From positions 1,119,501 to 1,183,500 of the forward strand of contig JAILWY010000016.1 in the NCBI GenBank assembly GCA_022113835.1: a stretch of 64,000 bases of DNA, given 5' to 3'. Positions within the stretch are counted from its first letter, which is position 1; the number at the start of each line of letters is the position of its first letter. The stretch is from Atopsyche davidsoni (lineage: Eukaryota > Arthropoda > Insecta > Trichoptera > Hydrobiosidae). Shown here in pieces: positions 1-10,968 of the stretch. Position numbers and translations under genes: made by a program. The notes beneath the pieces are model-generated. The model did no database searches and had not been told where the DNA came from. It worked only from the letters and a program-made list of their open reading frames with translations.

Positions 1-190
1 CCTGCTCCCGGGGTCGGCTGGAGTCATCAGGGATGCAGAACAGGTGAGGCTACATCACCTGTAGAATCCCAAGTCTGGAGGTGATTCTCGGAGACATGAC
101 GCGGCCATGCCGGCCTGCATACTGAGCGGGTGTCTAATCACTTGTCACAGCGGGGTGCTGCCCAACGAGGGTCACGATATTTTCATCATC
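1..190. other. GC-richer unidentified segment at the window edge
   Basis: This stretch is visibly richer in G and C than the AT-rich DNA after it and is cut by the window start. It has no long open frame and no motif I recognise. The abrupt change at about 190, just before a mariner insertion, would fit the 3' end of a retroelement or an exon/UTR whose rest lies outside the window. I cannot choose between these. Confidence 0.2.
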
Positions 191-215
191 CCAAACAATA
201 GATTGCATTAAATTA

Positions 216-1377
216 TTAGGTGTTCAACTAGTATTAAATCGGAACAAACAGTGTTGCAACTGACTTCATTTTATAATCCCATCATTAGGCTTTATTTTTC
301 ATTATGTGTCATTTCGCTGAAGTGGAAACAACTTAGTTTTTGTGTGCTCCGAATATGTCAACTTTTGTGCCAACGAAACACAATTTGCGGGAAAGCTTAC
401 TTTTCTGCTTCCATTTGAAGAAAAGTGCAGCTGAAGGCCATCGAATGCTGCAAGAAGCTTACAGGGAACATGCTTCGTCGATTTTCACGTGTGGATTTTG
501 GTATAAACGTTTTAGAAGTGGTGATTTTAATACCAATGACAAAGAGCGCGAAGGGCGGCCAGAAAAGTTTGAGGATGCCAAATTGGAGGCTATATTGGAT
601 GAAGACTCGTGCCAAACGCAAGAATAACTCGCAAAAAACATTGGGAGGGACTCAATAAGCCATATTCGTTCGCTTAAAATCCATGGGAATGATCCAAAAG
701 GTAGTATATTCGGTGCCGTATGAATTGAAGACGAGAGACGTCAAACGCCGTTTTTTCACTTGTGAACAGCTGCTCCAACAGCAAAAAAGGAAAGAGTTTT
801 TTGCATCGTATTGTGACTGGTGACGAAAAATGGGTTCATTACTATAACCCCAAGCGCAAAAAATCATGGGAACTGCCTAGCCATACGCCATAATCGATGC
901 CAAAGTCGAATATTCACGGTAGCAAAGTCATGCTCTGTATTTGGTGGGACAAATTGGGCGTGGTGTACTATGAGCTGCTACCAGCAAGTGAAACCATCAC
1001 AGGACAACTTTACCGAACTCAATTGATGCGTTTGAGCCGAGCACTGCGGGAAAAACGGCCACATAATTCGCAGCTGGTCAAAACATACCTTGAAACGCTG
1101 AAATGGGAAGTCCTTCCCCACCCGTCATATAGCCCAGACATTGCTCCTTCCGACTACCATTTGTTTTTGGCGATGACGCAAGCTCTTGAGAGTCAGCACT
1201 TCCGCTCTTTTCGTCCAAAATTGGATCGATTCGTAGATCGGATCAAAAGACACATTGTTTTTTTAAGATGGTATGGAAAAAGTAGACAATACTTTAATAA
1301 ATGAACTTAAAACAATTTTTTCACAATAAAGTGTCAAAAATGAAAAAAAATCCTTTAAAACTTATTTGTATAGGTAA
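216..1377 (+). mobile_element. mariner transposon, defective, with TIRs and TA duplication
   Basis: A decayed mariner-family DNA transposon. The left end reads TTAGGTGTTCAACTA. The right end, read on the opposite strand, is TTACCTATACAAATA, an imperfect inverted repeat continuing for about 24 bp. TA dinucleotides at 214-215 and 1378-1379 flank it, as expected for mariner target duplication. At about 1.16 kb it is shorter than the usual 1.28 kb, consistent with an internal deletion in the transposase. The pseudogene inside runs left to right. The TIR match is imperfect but its boundaries agree with the coding remnant. Confidence 0.85.
355..1304 (+). pseudogene. mariner transposase remnant (DD34D type), broken
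   Basis: The N-terminal helix-turn-helix part starts at an ATG at 355 (MSTFVPTKHN...) and is open to a stop at 625-627. It contains the mariner-typical segment ending DEDSCQTQE. Later frames still show TGDEKW near 820 (first catalytic Asp), the SNIHGSKVMLCIWW block near 905, and YSPDIAPSDYHLF near 1130-1170 (third Asp). The segment that should carry the second Asp (HDN-type motif) is missing: the sequence passes directly from a LREKRPH stretch to the QLVKTYLE stretch. With the stop and frameshifts, it cannot make active enzyme. Confidence 0.88.
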
Positions 1378-2295
1378 TAATTTCAAACTTCGATTAAATA
1401 TTCAATTATTTATTTTTTTAATAACTGAAGCAATAAAAATATAATTTGAAAATGAAAGACACTATATTGTTGGCTTCATTATAACTTGAAGTTTTCAGTT
1501 CACTTGAAGCATCAAAAATCCCTGAAGATGGCCCAAACGTAAATATCTATTATTTAATTTGCTTTTCTGATAAAAGAGCACTTACTATATAAAATAAAAA
1601 TATTTATAATATGTTTAATGGTTCTGACAGCCCTGTTGTCGAATGACTTTTCCCGTTTCATTAGTCACGCATATTTCCGAATAACACTCCGCAGATTGTG
1701 AAATACTCCGGTGGGGTTTTATTTTTCTAAACACTTGATATTCACGAAGAAGACGATTCCAAGAAAGTGAAGAGCGAAGACGAGATTTGCCACAAATAGA
1801 GTTCCTTCGCTCTAAATATGTGCATGATAAAAATGAAGCCAGACTATACGACGAAAACAAATCAATCACGATGTTTATTATTTACTTGAATTTTCGACGA
1901 GAAAACGTTTCTATTCAACTATAACTGTATTAGAAATTCACAAGGAAAAGGGATGAGCAAATAAACTTCATATATATTTAATCTTAAATGTCACTCACTT
2001 GTAACGTGAACGTAGCTGTTAAAAATATATAGTTACATTTTCAAACTTCTAAAACTTACAATTGAATACCTCTAATTAATTATCTATATAGTATAATAAA
2101 AACAAAGTTACTTTATAAGCATAAAATCAGTGTATTTCAAATTGTAAACGGCTAAAATACGCGACGACATATTGCTTCATGCTACTTGACAAGGCTTAAT
2201 ATTATTCATGTATGTCTATTTAGTGGATTGAACGTTAATCAAGTGCGTTTTAATTACCTCTACAGGTTTATATTACTTACTAATATGATTGAATT
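1378..2295. other. AT-rich intergenic DNA, nothing recognised
   Basis: No domain-bearing open frame, clear promoter or repeat seen. Short open frames here have no recognisable composition or motif. Confidence 0.5.
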
Positions 2296-2302
2296 GAACG
2301 AA

Positions 2303-2707
2303 TTACTGGAAAAAAAACACCACAAAAGACGCTTATGTAGCGGGAGCAGTATCGATATTCGTAAATAACTCGCCAAATAGTCAAACTCAACGTTAATAAT
2401 TAACGAATAATGATTATGCACATTTTTTCACACATTGAAAATGATTTAAAGAAACTCTCAGAAAAATATCACCGTGTGAGATTCGAACCTACATCTCCAA
2501 GCTTACATGGCCGGTGCACTGACCTATGTGCTAACGAGCCACTGCAATTAATCGAATTTCTTTAAATCATTTTCAATGTGCCTAATCATATTAGTCAATA
2601 TTATTCGTTAATTATTAACGTTGAGTTTAACTATTTGGCGAGTTATTTACAAATATCGATACTGCTCTCACTACATAAGCTTATTTTGAAATGCGTGTTT
2701 TTCAGGA
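2303..2707. repeat. foldback element with a tRNA-like core (copy A)
   Basis: A long imperfect inverted repeat: the left arm at about 2303-2456 pairs with the right arm at about 2557-2707. Shared blocks include GCTTATGTAG (2331) against CTACATAAGC (2671), the CAACGTTAATAATTAACG block near 2390, and the ATGATTTAAAGAAA block next to the centre. The roughly 100-bp centre holds a tRNA-like sequence on the minus strand. Sequence just to the left (about 2200-2290) also resembles the left flank of the related elements at 50455, so the full element may be longer. No transposase is present. Confidence 0.7.
2471..2545 (-). pseudogene. tRNA-derived core inside foldback copy A
   Basis: Read on the minus strand this shows an A-box-like block (GGCTCGTTAGCACATAGG) and a B box (GGTTCGAATCT) at pol III spacing, with a 7-nt anticodon-like loop CATGTAA between. 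The anticodon arm resembles that of Thr-UGU tRNAs, a tentative comparison. The acceptor ends do not pair convincingly, so it is a tRNA-derived repeat core (SINE-like) and not a functional tRNA gene. It matches the cores at 50611 and 50811. Confidence 0.65.
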
Positions 2708-3305
2708 GGCCTCGTGGTGACGTGTGCCACTCCACGTGTTCAATAGCGTTACTTGACATTTATTTTTGGCTTTTCACATCGAGAATTACTTGTCAAAAAC
2801 ATTCAACAACAAAATAACCTAAATTCCATTAGAGCGCTTAAATCATTTTAATTTTAAAAATTTCAAATAAACTTTTTTTTGAATCACTTAGAGAAATGAG
2901 ATTATATTAATTAATATTATGATTTTTTTTCAGAATGTTGCCCAGCTCTGCTCGCGGTGTGTCTTACGGATGATTAGCATAGTACAATGTAGTGATTCAT
3001 GAGACGTGAAAATATGTACACCGGAGAATATACAGTGTGTCATGGGGATTGATATGTCACGTCATGAAAAGCAGATAATTAGATTCAAACATGAGATCTG
3101 TGCTATATTCGATGTACACTATATACGCAAAAAAGTAAATAAATTGCCACAGCTAAAGGTTTAGAATTATAAAATATTTGTTGGCTATGTGATACAGGTT
3201 ATTCCGTTTACTTTTTATTGCCTAGAATAGAAAGACATTCTAAAATATATAATATGAACTACGACTTTGTTTAACAATATAAAACTGTATATGTAACTGA
3301 ATATA
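2708..3305. other. AT-rich intergenic DNA
   Basis: No gene seen. At about 3029 a short stretch (TACAGTGTGTCATGGGG) resembles the outer bases of the Tc1/mariner-type terminus at 3306 but diverges within about 10 bp. Confidence 0.4.
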
Positions 3306-3505
3306 CAGTGTGTCCAAAAAGAGCATCGGGTATTTGTTAGCTCAGTTAAACAAAAACTGCTTGTTATCAAGTATTTTTTTTAATATTGATTATAAGAATA
3401 CAAAATGGAAAATTATTTAGAAAAGATGATGTTATCCAAATGGTGACCGTTATGCTGATGACACTCTTCTAGTCTGGAACGAAGATTGCTGATAACACGA
3501 TAATA
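3306..3505 (-). mobile_element. one end of a Tc1/mariner-type element, truncated
   Basis: Starts CAGTGTGTCCAAAAAGAGCA after a TA at 3304-3305. It aligns along about 195 bp with the inverted right end of the element at 55298-55830, including the polyT tract, the block reading TACAAAATGGAAAATTATTT and part of the transposase C-terminus. It ends near 3505, without the rest of the gene or the opposite terminus, so it is an immobile fragment. Confidence 0.75.
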
Positions 3506-3864
3506 TATATAACTGAACGCGAGACAAACACAAAGCGGCTAGAGACAATGGGATTTTGGCATTTTCATAGTAAACAGAAATATAGTATATAGTACATTTA
3601 AATAATTCTTGGTAGGTTGTACAGGAAGCTAACTGCTTTTTGGTTTATATGGATGGCACACCTCTGCTATTAATATTTTTATCGAGGGTTTCAAATGGAT
3701 CTCGCACACGAGGAGTATTTATATATTTATATCGCGAAAACCCAATCGAGACGTCACGGAGTTACTGGAATGCATCACATCGGTTGTTCTTGCCATCGTC
3801 CAATCAGTCCCCATTGAGCTATAAAGAATGCAGTTAATTCCCCTTGCATGCACGTGCAAATGCA

Positions 3865-3912
3865 TATAAACGTGAGATTAGCTGCAGTTCTTATCAACTA
3901 GTGAGGGGGTGA
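3865..3912 (+). promoter_or_regulatory. possible TATA/initiator core promoter (weak)
   Basis: TATAAA at 3865-3870 is followed by TATCAACT, whose A at 3896 lies 31 bases downstream, the geometry of arthropod core promoters. The initiator is one base off TCAKTY. A GTGAGA donor-like sequence at about 3910 could close a very short leader exon. No coding exon can be tied to it, so this may be coincidence. Confidence 0.15.
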
Positions 3913-4177
3913 GAAATATCGGTTATTTTATTTTCAACTTTGCTCTTACCCTTTCAATAAATATGGTTGCTTTTGACCACTCGAGCTGAAAAAGTTAAAG
4001 TTGAGTTTAATGGCTTTATCGATTGTATTTATTATTTTCAGTAAGTTTATTTGGGCGAATTTGTACGCGTTTCATATATGCTCTTAATTTAGTTTCGTGA
4101 CTATCGGCATATCCTGAAATAATCTGCATAAAATAGTACTGAATTCATTATGCTTTTGCTTTGGACAAACTGGCTGG

Positions 4178-4213
4178 GAACTGTAATTGTCGATATATCG
4201 ACAATTACAGTTC
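4178..4213. repeat. perfect 36-bp palindrome
   Basis: Two 18-base arms meet without a spacer around TCGATATATCGA; each arm contains AACTGTAATTG. It lies alone in unique-looking DNA and could be the tip of a foldback element or a cruciform-forming site. Confidence 0.9.
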
Positions 4214-6730
4214 TCGGCTCTATTAAGTGCTCCGTGATCGATTCTGAAACGCAAAGAGGTTTTAATTAAACCATATGAAAAGTTAATGTCGGCATTTGTC
4301 ACACAGACTTATGCTGCAGTGTATACGTAATAAAATTTATATCACGTAGGTATTATAAATAAAACGACATTGTGTTTGAATATACGACACTCCTAAAAAG
4401 CTTATGCGTGTGCATACAGATTATTCTATTTATTTTATTTCAATACATTAAAAAATAATTTATTATCCTCGGTACTTGGAAGTTATGCCACGTTCCTTCT
4501 TCAACGTTATGTCTTTCGGTCAATTATCTGAAGACATCGACGCATCCGTTCTGGCAGCTAATTAAAATTATCTGATGATTTGAAAACTTAAAGTAACTAA
4601 TTTTGTTATCTAGATTTGGACTCGGGACTCCATGGTTGGTTAGCAAGTGTGCTAGGCACTGGAGTATGAGATAATTACGTTAATGAGGCGAAAACTTCCA
4701 TGGCACTGTGCGATATATGCCGGCGTTTTAAATTTCTGAACCATGTATATATTTTGCGTTACTAATAGCTTAAATATTTAAAAATAAATATAAACAAAAA
4801 CAAGTAGTTTGTATACACAAAGAAATAACTTTAAAATTTGCTTTAAATTGTAAGATATTTTATTGGTTTTTTAAATTTAAAAATGCCCAATATCAGAGCC
4901 AGTCTATCTTCAAGAAAGAAAGGCTTTTCGAAAAGAATCCCTATCGTAAAGCTGTGGGTTCTAATCCCACAGTATTTGCACACAATAAGCCTTTATGGGT
5001 GAAAAATAATAAAATAAGGCTTTACATTCTAAAATTGATGTTATAAGTCATTAACTTTGTTACCGGGCTTCCTAGCATTTAAATAACGACAGCCATTTTC
5101 AGGGATGTAGCAGTGAAATTTTCAAACAGTTCAATATCCAACAAGACAAGTCAACTCATATCTATTGTTTCTTAAATCTACGAATATACCTACAAAAAGA
5201 GTTATCTCTTCTCGTGAATCGATACCCACGGATCTGATTCACTTACATGACTAATGAGCCGGATCAATGGAGTCACCGAAATGTATTATTCAGTGCGGCA
5301 TGCTGTGAATATTGTGAGTGCGGCATGAATAAATCATGAGTTTAAAAAGGAGCGACATATATTTTGGATAATTTACTTTGCATTTAGGTGTTGAATGTTC
5401 TTAAAACCTCTAGTTTGAAGAAAACATATTTTTTGCATGTTTGACAAGCAATAATAGTCGCTCATTTAACTGCTAAACTGCTTTGTTCTTGTGTGTTAAG
5501 CTGTGTTTTATTTGATTATTACTAAATATTTTTAAAAAAATTACAATATTGAAAATATGAAAAAAATCTTATTTTTTCATGTATGAATATGTAACATAAA
5601 TATTGTATAAATTACTTAATAACAAAAACTTTTACTTTCTTTCATTTTTTCAGAGATTTTCTCGGTTGTTTGAGTTTCAACATAATTTTTTTAATGAATA
5701 ATTTTCCGGCTATCTGAATCTTTTGAAGTAATTTTTTTAATTATTTGATCTTTCAAACAAAATTTTCTTGCGAATTATTATATTTTAATATTTCTAGGTA
5801 TAATGATATTAAATTAACTGAATTCGAAATTCGTCGGCACAACAATTTTTATGGCAATTCAGCAAATTATTAACGGTAAGATATTATACAGTTTAATAAA
5901 TTTATGCATAAATATATTAACTGCTTCCATTGCTAAACGAAAGCATAATACAATAAATGATTGTATATTTTTAAATTAAAATTTATTTTGTAATTTTTCC
6001 ACGTTTTTTTTAATATCAAATAGATTAATGATTAATTAAATCATTTTTTTCCATACAGACTAGTTGTGTTATCAATATGTTTGATATTTTTTCAAATCTT
6101 CTAAGATATATCTGTTTTAATACATCGGTGACAAACTTGCTTACAAAGATCAAAATTTATATTAACCATATGCTGATGGTTATTACTTTCTCATGGTTAG
6201 TTTGCTTCCAAAATATTTTAAAGTAACATTCAAAAGTGTATATATAATATTTATTTAAAAGTCTCAATAGTTAACGTGCTTCATAGTAACATTTTGTATT
6301 TATAAAATGTATTACAGCATGATTTTAAGTGGAGTGGATTTTTAGTACAATCCTAAGTCTTATCCCCTGTAAAAGCATTTTAATCTTAATGTGATAAACT
6401 TTATAAAGCTGTCAGGAGCTTTCTGGTGCAGGGGATGCAGCGTTATTAAATCAGGCTCATTAAAGTGACAACTCTGCCTGAATGCTACCGGAAGCAGAGC
6501 ACACCGCTGAAAGCTCCTCCTCTGTAACTACACGTCATTTCCGGTATGCGACAGTCGTGAGTCGCCATCTCGAATGGACGTGAAAGCTTAATGAACAAAT
6601 CTACATATAATCTCCCTTTAAAATTGAATTATGTACTGCACCTTCTGAGAAACACTAGAGCTTTAAATTAACAATTTATGTAAAAAAAAGAATAAACGAC
6701 ATCTAAAAATTAACAGTGTTTGGTTTAAAC
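4214..6730. other. AT-rich intergenic DNA with a weak tRNA-derived fragment
   Basis: No gene recognised. At about 4941-4990 a B-box-like block (GTGGGTTCTAATCCCAC) suggests the 3' half of a tRNA-derived repeat, without a clear A box. At 6410-6580 the sequence becomes noticeably GC-richer and looks unique; it has no open frame of note and could be a regulatory block. Confidence 0.35.
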
Positions 6731-6794
6731 CAGAGGTTCCCAAAATTTTTGTCCCGTCGACCCGTTATCGAGTTTTCCTATTTTTCGTAGGATT

Positions 6795-6846
6795 TGTTGT
6801 CCGTTATATCCGACAGAGGTCCGTTATATCGAGGTTTTACTGTATA
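6795..6846. mobile_element. pogo/Tigger-like terminus fragment inside the hAT relic
   Basis: The end of this stretch, read on the minus strand, is TACAGTAAAACCTCGATATA, like the termini of pogo/Tigger elements. It lies within the hAT boundaries, so it is either a nested insertion reduced to one end or captured sequence. The partner end is not evident. Confidence 0.4.
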
Positions 6847-6879
6847 CAATAAATACACACAAAATGCAAATATAGTAAC

Positions 6880-7240
6880 ATTCACTAAAAAAAATCAATT
6901 CTTTTAATGGTAGGGATGGGTCTGATGCTTTGATAGCAAATTATCAATATTTGGCTTCAAATAAGTCAGATTTAACTTTAAATCTCGTCGCCCAGTGATT
7001 TCCAATTTATGGAAGAATGAAGATGGTAAGGCTATCAAAAACCTTCTTGCGATAGTCCATAATGCAGAAAAATTAGCAGGTATATCTTTCTGAAGCCAAA
7101 ATTGCTGATATCCCTTTCAAAAATTCACCTTCAGTTCTTCATTAGTGCTTATTTCAATCAGTTCTTCTTGTAGTATGACTTCCGGTTCTTCAATGTCACC
7201 GTATGGATTGATAATCCACTGTGGTATTTTGGTGATGACC
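6880..7240 (-). pseudogene. hAT transposase C-terminal remnant
   Basis: Read on the minus strand, broken frames give a peptide with the pattern QEELIEIS, then NEELKV, an LWTIARK-like block, a PSSFLP-like block, RRDLKLNLTYLKPNIDNL, and a KHQTHPS-like end. This matches in order the C-terminus of the SCAND3/ZBED-related hAT transposases. Frameshifts and in-frame stops are present and the N-terminal and central catalytic parts are missing. Confidence 0.7.
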
Positions 7241-7336
7241 TGCTTAAATGGTATCCACTCTCGTAGACCCCCATTTACAGTTCCTGGACCCCCAATTTCA
7301 TTTTTCGCTGACCTGACCTGACTTTGGGAACCTATG

Positions 7337-10101
7337 GTTTAAACGTATATATTTGAGCAGAATATCAATAAATTTAATTTTAAATGCTTAATCACTGATT
7401 ATCGCTTAATGGTACTTTGCAACTCAGGGAACGTACTTCATAAGATTTTTGAATAAAAAGTTTATCTTTTTTAAAAACGCGATTGCTTCTCTATTTGAGA
7501 AAGAACATCACTAATAAAAATGATTTAGTTTAATGTATTTAAGGCAATATTTAGGAATAGCAAACTCTAGTCAAGAAAATGCATTTTAAATACACTCAAC
7601 GCAAAAATCACAAAGCACAAGAAATAAAACACTCCAAACTGTTTATTAAAATTACTTCGATTGGTATATATTTTTTTTTTTTTTTACATTATGGGTAACT
7701 TGAAATCAAGTTTTTAAACGTATCACTTAAAAAAATAATCTACGTTAACACATACAATGTCAATACAATTTTATCATAAGACGGGGATCAAACCTGGAGT
7801 CTCTCGACCACCAAACAAATTTCAATGAGATTTGACTTAAATAAAACAATATTTCTTAATTCCGACATGATTAAAAGTTACGGGAGTTTCAGTGAAAATG
7901 AGAAAAAGAAAAGGTAAGGTCCTGTATATTCTCCAAAGTTAACCTCAATTAGATTACAAGACAAGGAGACACGCTTTCAATTAGAATTCTACTTTTCCTC
8001 TAATTAAGTAAAAAAGAAAACGATACTGTTTACTTTTACTCTTTCTACGTTCTGCGATTTGAGCAACTCTTACAAAAAATATATGTTTACAGAAATTACT
8101 AAGCAAGAAACAATGTTTAAATAACATTTACTGGTTAACAGTCGATTGTTGACTAATAAACACGTTAGTGCAACTATGGTAAATGTATAAACAATAAGTA
8201 AACAGTGTATTCATGAAAATTCGAGAAAAATCAATGTTGTTTTTAGTTAGGACACACAGTTTTTATGTATTCTATATAACATTCATTAAAACATAGTAAA
8301 ATCAACAGCTATTAACAACTGAATTCATTTGTGTGTTAAGAACTCTCTGTCAAAAATATTGAGGTTTTATTCAACTTAAAAGAAAATCTTTACCGCTCGG
8401 TGATTTGATCTGAAATAAAAAAAAATCAATTTGTGCACGTATAAGTATATATAAAAAATATATATTTGTCTATTTATATATTTATATATGAGCGGATGCT
8501 CTGCTCTGATTAGATCAGCATCTACCAAGGGAGGAGGGAGTGTTTTTCTTGGGCCTCGCTGCTCCCCTGATTGGTTCTCTCGGAGTAATTCTTCTTCATT
8601 TCCGGAAGCTGATCGTCTCTCGGGGTGACCTCTCCACTAAGCACCCTGCAGGTCACTGGAGGGTCAATCAACACCCCCATGTGTGCTACAACCCATTCTA
8701 TAAATACATCCCTACTATGCACATATGAAACCAGTAGAAAAATCTAATATCAACTGCCCAAAAAATATATTCACACAGAACCTGCATGAGTAAAAAATGT
8801 TGTTTTATAATATTTTTTATAAAAAATATATTCAACTACCATCATTACAAGGATGGTTCTACATCGATTTATTATATTGTTGTGTTTCCAGACAATAAAA
8901 ATTGGTTTATTTTTATACCGAGTCCCTTATAAACGCAATAAACACTACAAGCTGGACGATAGAAAATACCAGGCAACATAATTTAAAGACAACATAAAAT
9001 TTTATTTCATTGTTTTTGTGTTGTATTTTGTACATGGGCCAATTTTATTATTTCCATTAAATAATATAAAATATTTATTCTGTTACATATCTATAATATG
9101 TTATTATCAATTTAAAATATCTATAGTACCCATTTTCTACTTTTAAGGCCTATGTCAGACTACTGACTTTACTTATTAAAATGAACGTAATCTGCTAGTT
9201 AATTTGCTCTTCATGTTAATTGAATACGTATTTTTTCAGATAACACCGAATCTTATCGCAAATCTTAACAATATTTAACAAAAGAAAAGAAAGCGGTTTG
9301 TAGCGACCAAGAGACAAAGCTGCTGTGTCCAGTGTGAATTTTTTCAGCATTTGTCTTGTACTTAACAAAGAAATCATAAAAAACTGCATTAGAGTCAAAA
9401 TTGAATTATAAAGTTCAAAAATTTGCGCCTCCCATTACTTCCCCATGACACAGTAAGGTAAGGTCAGAGTTATATATATTAGTATATAACAGATTTCCGT
9501 AATGTTTTCTGTGGTGGTTTGTTCATATTATCTAAACTCGGATGTCTCCCACTCATACTCACACATACCACGCATAAAAATTATACTGTACAAATAATAA
9601 TATTTTCTCCGAATGCTTCTTAAGCAGTCGAGTTCTAATATTTTTAAGTTGTTTTTTTCAACGATTGGTATTAAAATTAAAATTTATATATTCGTCTATT
9701 AAAAAAAAAACAAAAAAGTGCGAATATTCTTGTTCTTTTGTTGTTTTTTTTTTACAAAAACACAATCGCTGTCCTCGCGTGGCGAGATTACGTCGCGTTC
9801 GGGATTTCATGTAAATTCGTAGGAAAATATTCTGCAAAAGGGTTGTGAAAAAATAAATGACGAGGCATCCGGAATATTCCGTGACATTTGCTTTTTATAG
9901 ATACGTGATTTTTTTTTTGTTTCGTTCTAGAAAAACACGACATGACCGTTCAAACACAATGAGATAAGATGGACATCTCCACACATACACATTACTTAAG
10001 AAAAAAACTACATCGCGATAGTAATTTTTTAATTTTTCATATTTTCAAATGAAAGATATATAAAATATTTGATATTTTTTAAGGAATTCTGTTCTAGAAT
10101 A
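7337..10101. other. AT-rich intergenic DNA with a GC-rich island
   Basis: Two items stand out. At 7768-7805 the minus strand has a B-box-like CCAGGTTTGATCCCC, probably a tRNA-derived fragment. At 8516-8730 the composition becomes GC-rich and both strands are open (62 codons plus, 66 codons minus), but neither peptide is recognisable. At 9775-9900 a smaller GC-rich patch occurs. The rest is AT-rich with homopolymer runs. Confidence 0.35.
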
Positions 10102-10134
10102 GTTTCGCCAACATACTAGGCTGGCATCTTCAAG
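10102..10134 (-). ncRNA. hammerhead-like hairpin motif
   Basis: On the minus strand: CTTGAAGAT, then stem GCCAGC pairing with GTTGGC around a short loop, then GAAAC. The stem holds through one G-U pair. A second GCGAAAC lies just upstream on the same strand (10138-10148), giving the order GAAAC, CUUGAAGAU, stem, GAAAC. See the dedicated finding for the family. Confidence 0.5.
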
Positions 10135-10947
10135 CAGAGGTTTCGCTAACTATTTACAAATGAGCAAACAACAAAGCATTAAAGAGAGGCAATGATTGTC
10201 ACAAGTAATCAAAATGGCCAGTGAGTTTAATGTTCCTGACTAATAGGAAATTATATACAATCAATATTTTAATCGATTCTGATCGATAATATAATTTTAG
10301 TTTTAATAATAATTAAAGATATAGTATATTGGTGAAACTTGAATAAAAAAATAACTATTTTCGATTTTAAAGACATAAAAATTTAGACTAAAAAAAAAGA
10401 TAGTAATTTAATTTACAAAAATCAAAAATAAATACGAAGATTTTCCCATTGGTTCATTTAGGTATAATAAACGATAATTTAAATAAATACTAAAAAAAAT
10501 GTGTATAAACGTCTGTAACAATATTTTCCGATAAAACACTTTTTAGATTTCTTTGTTATCTATTAAAAATGCTCAAAAAGAGGAAAGTAGGCGCTGGAGA
10601 GTATATATTTTTTTATCTTGTTAAGTATCTAACCGAACACTTGAAATGATTTGCTTTTTATCTGAGTTATCAAAAAATATATTTTCCAAGAGTTCTAAAA
10701 ATAAATCTAAGGCATTCTTACATTGCGGACAAATAACAAGGAAAAAATACTTTAAAAAATGTTATATTTTGTTATTTTTCCTTTATTTTTTCCCTCATTA
10801 ACTCAGCTGACTTATAGACTTTTTTATTCTCTATTATATATATAATAACGTGTCTTCACAGATTCCAATTTCTCATCAAGAGAAAAGAAAAACTGCAACG
10901 CAAGACAAGAGACAAGACATGTTTATCTATAAAATAAAATAAAAAAA

Positions 10948-10968
10948 CCCGAGTACCGGGACTGAAAC
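10948..10968 (+). ncRNA. partial hammerhead-like hairpin
   Basis: A CCCG...CGGG stem with an AGTAC-type loop is followed by ACT and GAAAC (10964-10968). The loop and 3' flank resemble the copies at 31062 and 42541. The upstream CTGANGAT box is not recognisable, so this copy looks decayed. Confidence 0.35.

Larger units (their letters stand above)
6731..7336. mobile_element. hAT transposon relic, both ends and 8-bp TSD
   Basis: The left terminus is CAGAGGTTCCCAAA and the inverted right terminus CATAGGTTCCCAAA. Both sides are flanked by the same 8-bp sequence GTTTAAAC (6723-6730 and 7337-7344), the signature of hAT insertion. At 606 bp it is an internally deleted copy that keeps part of the transposase C-terminus on the minus strand. 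The identical TSDs argue the boundaries are exact, although GTTTAAAC is itself palindromic. Confidence 0.92.

Noticed and set aside
2471..2545. Functional tRNA gene
   Set aside because: A and B boxes are present but the acceptor stem does not pair and the sequence is embedded in inverted arms; related copies are deleted or diverged.
8522..8728. Overlapping 66- and 62-codon frames on both strands at 8.5 kb
   Set aside because: The GC-rich patch lowers stop-codon frequency on both strands; neither peptide is recognisable, so I kept it as a GC-rich island.
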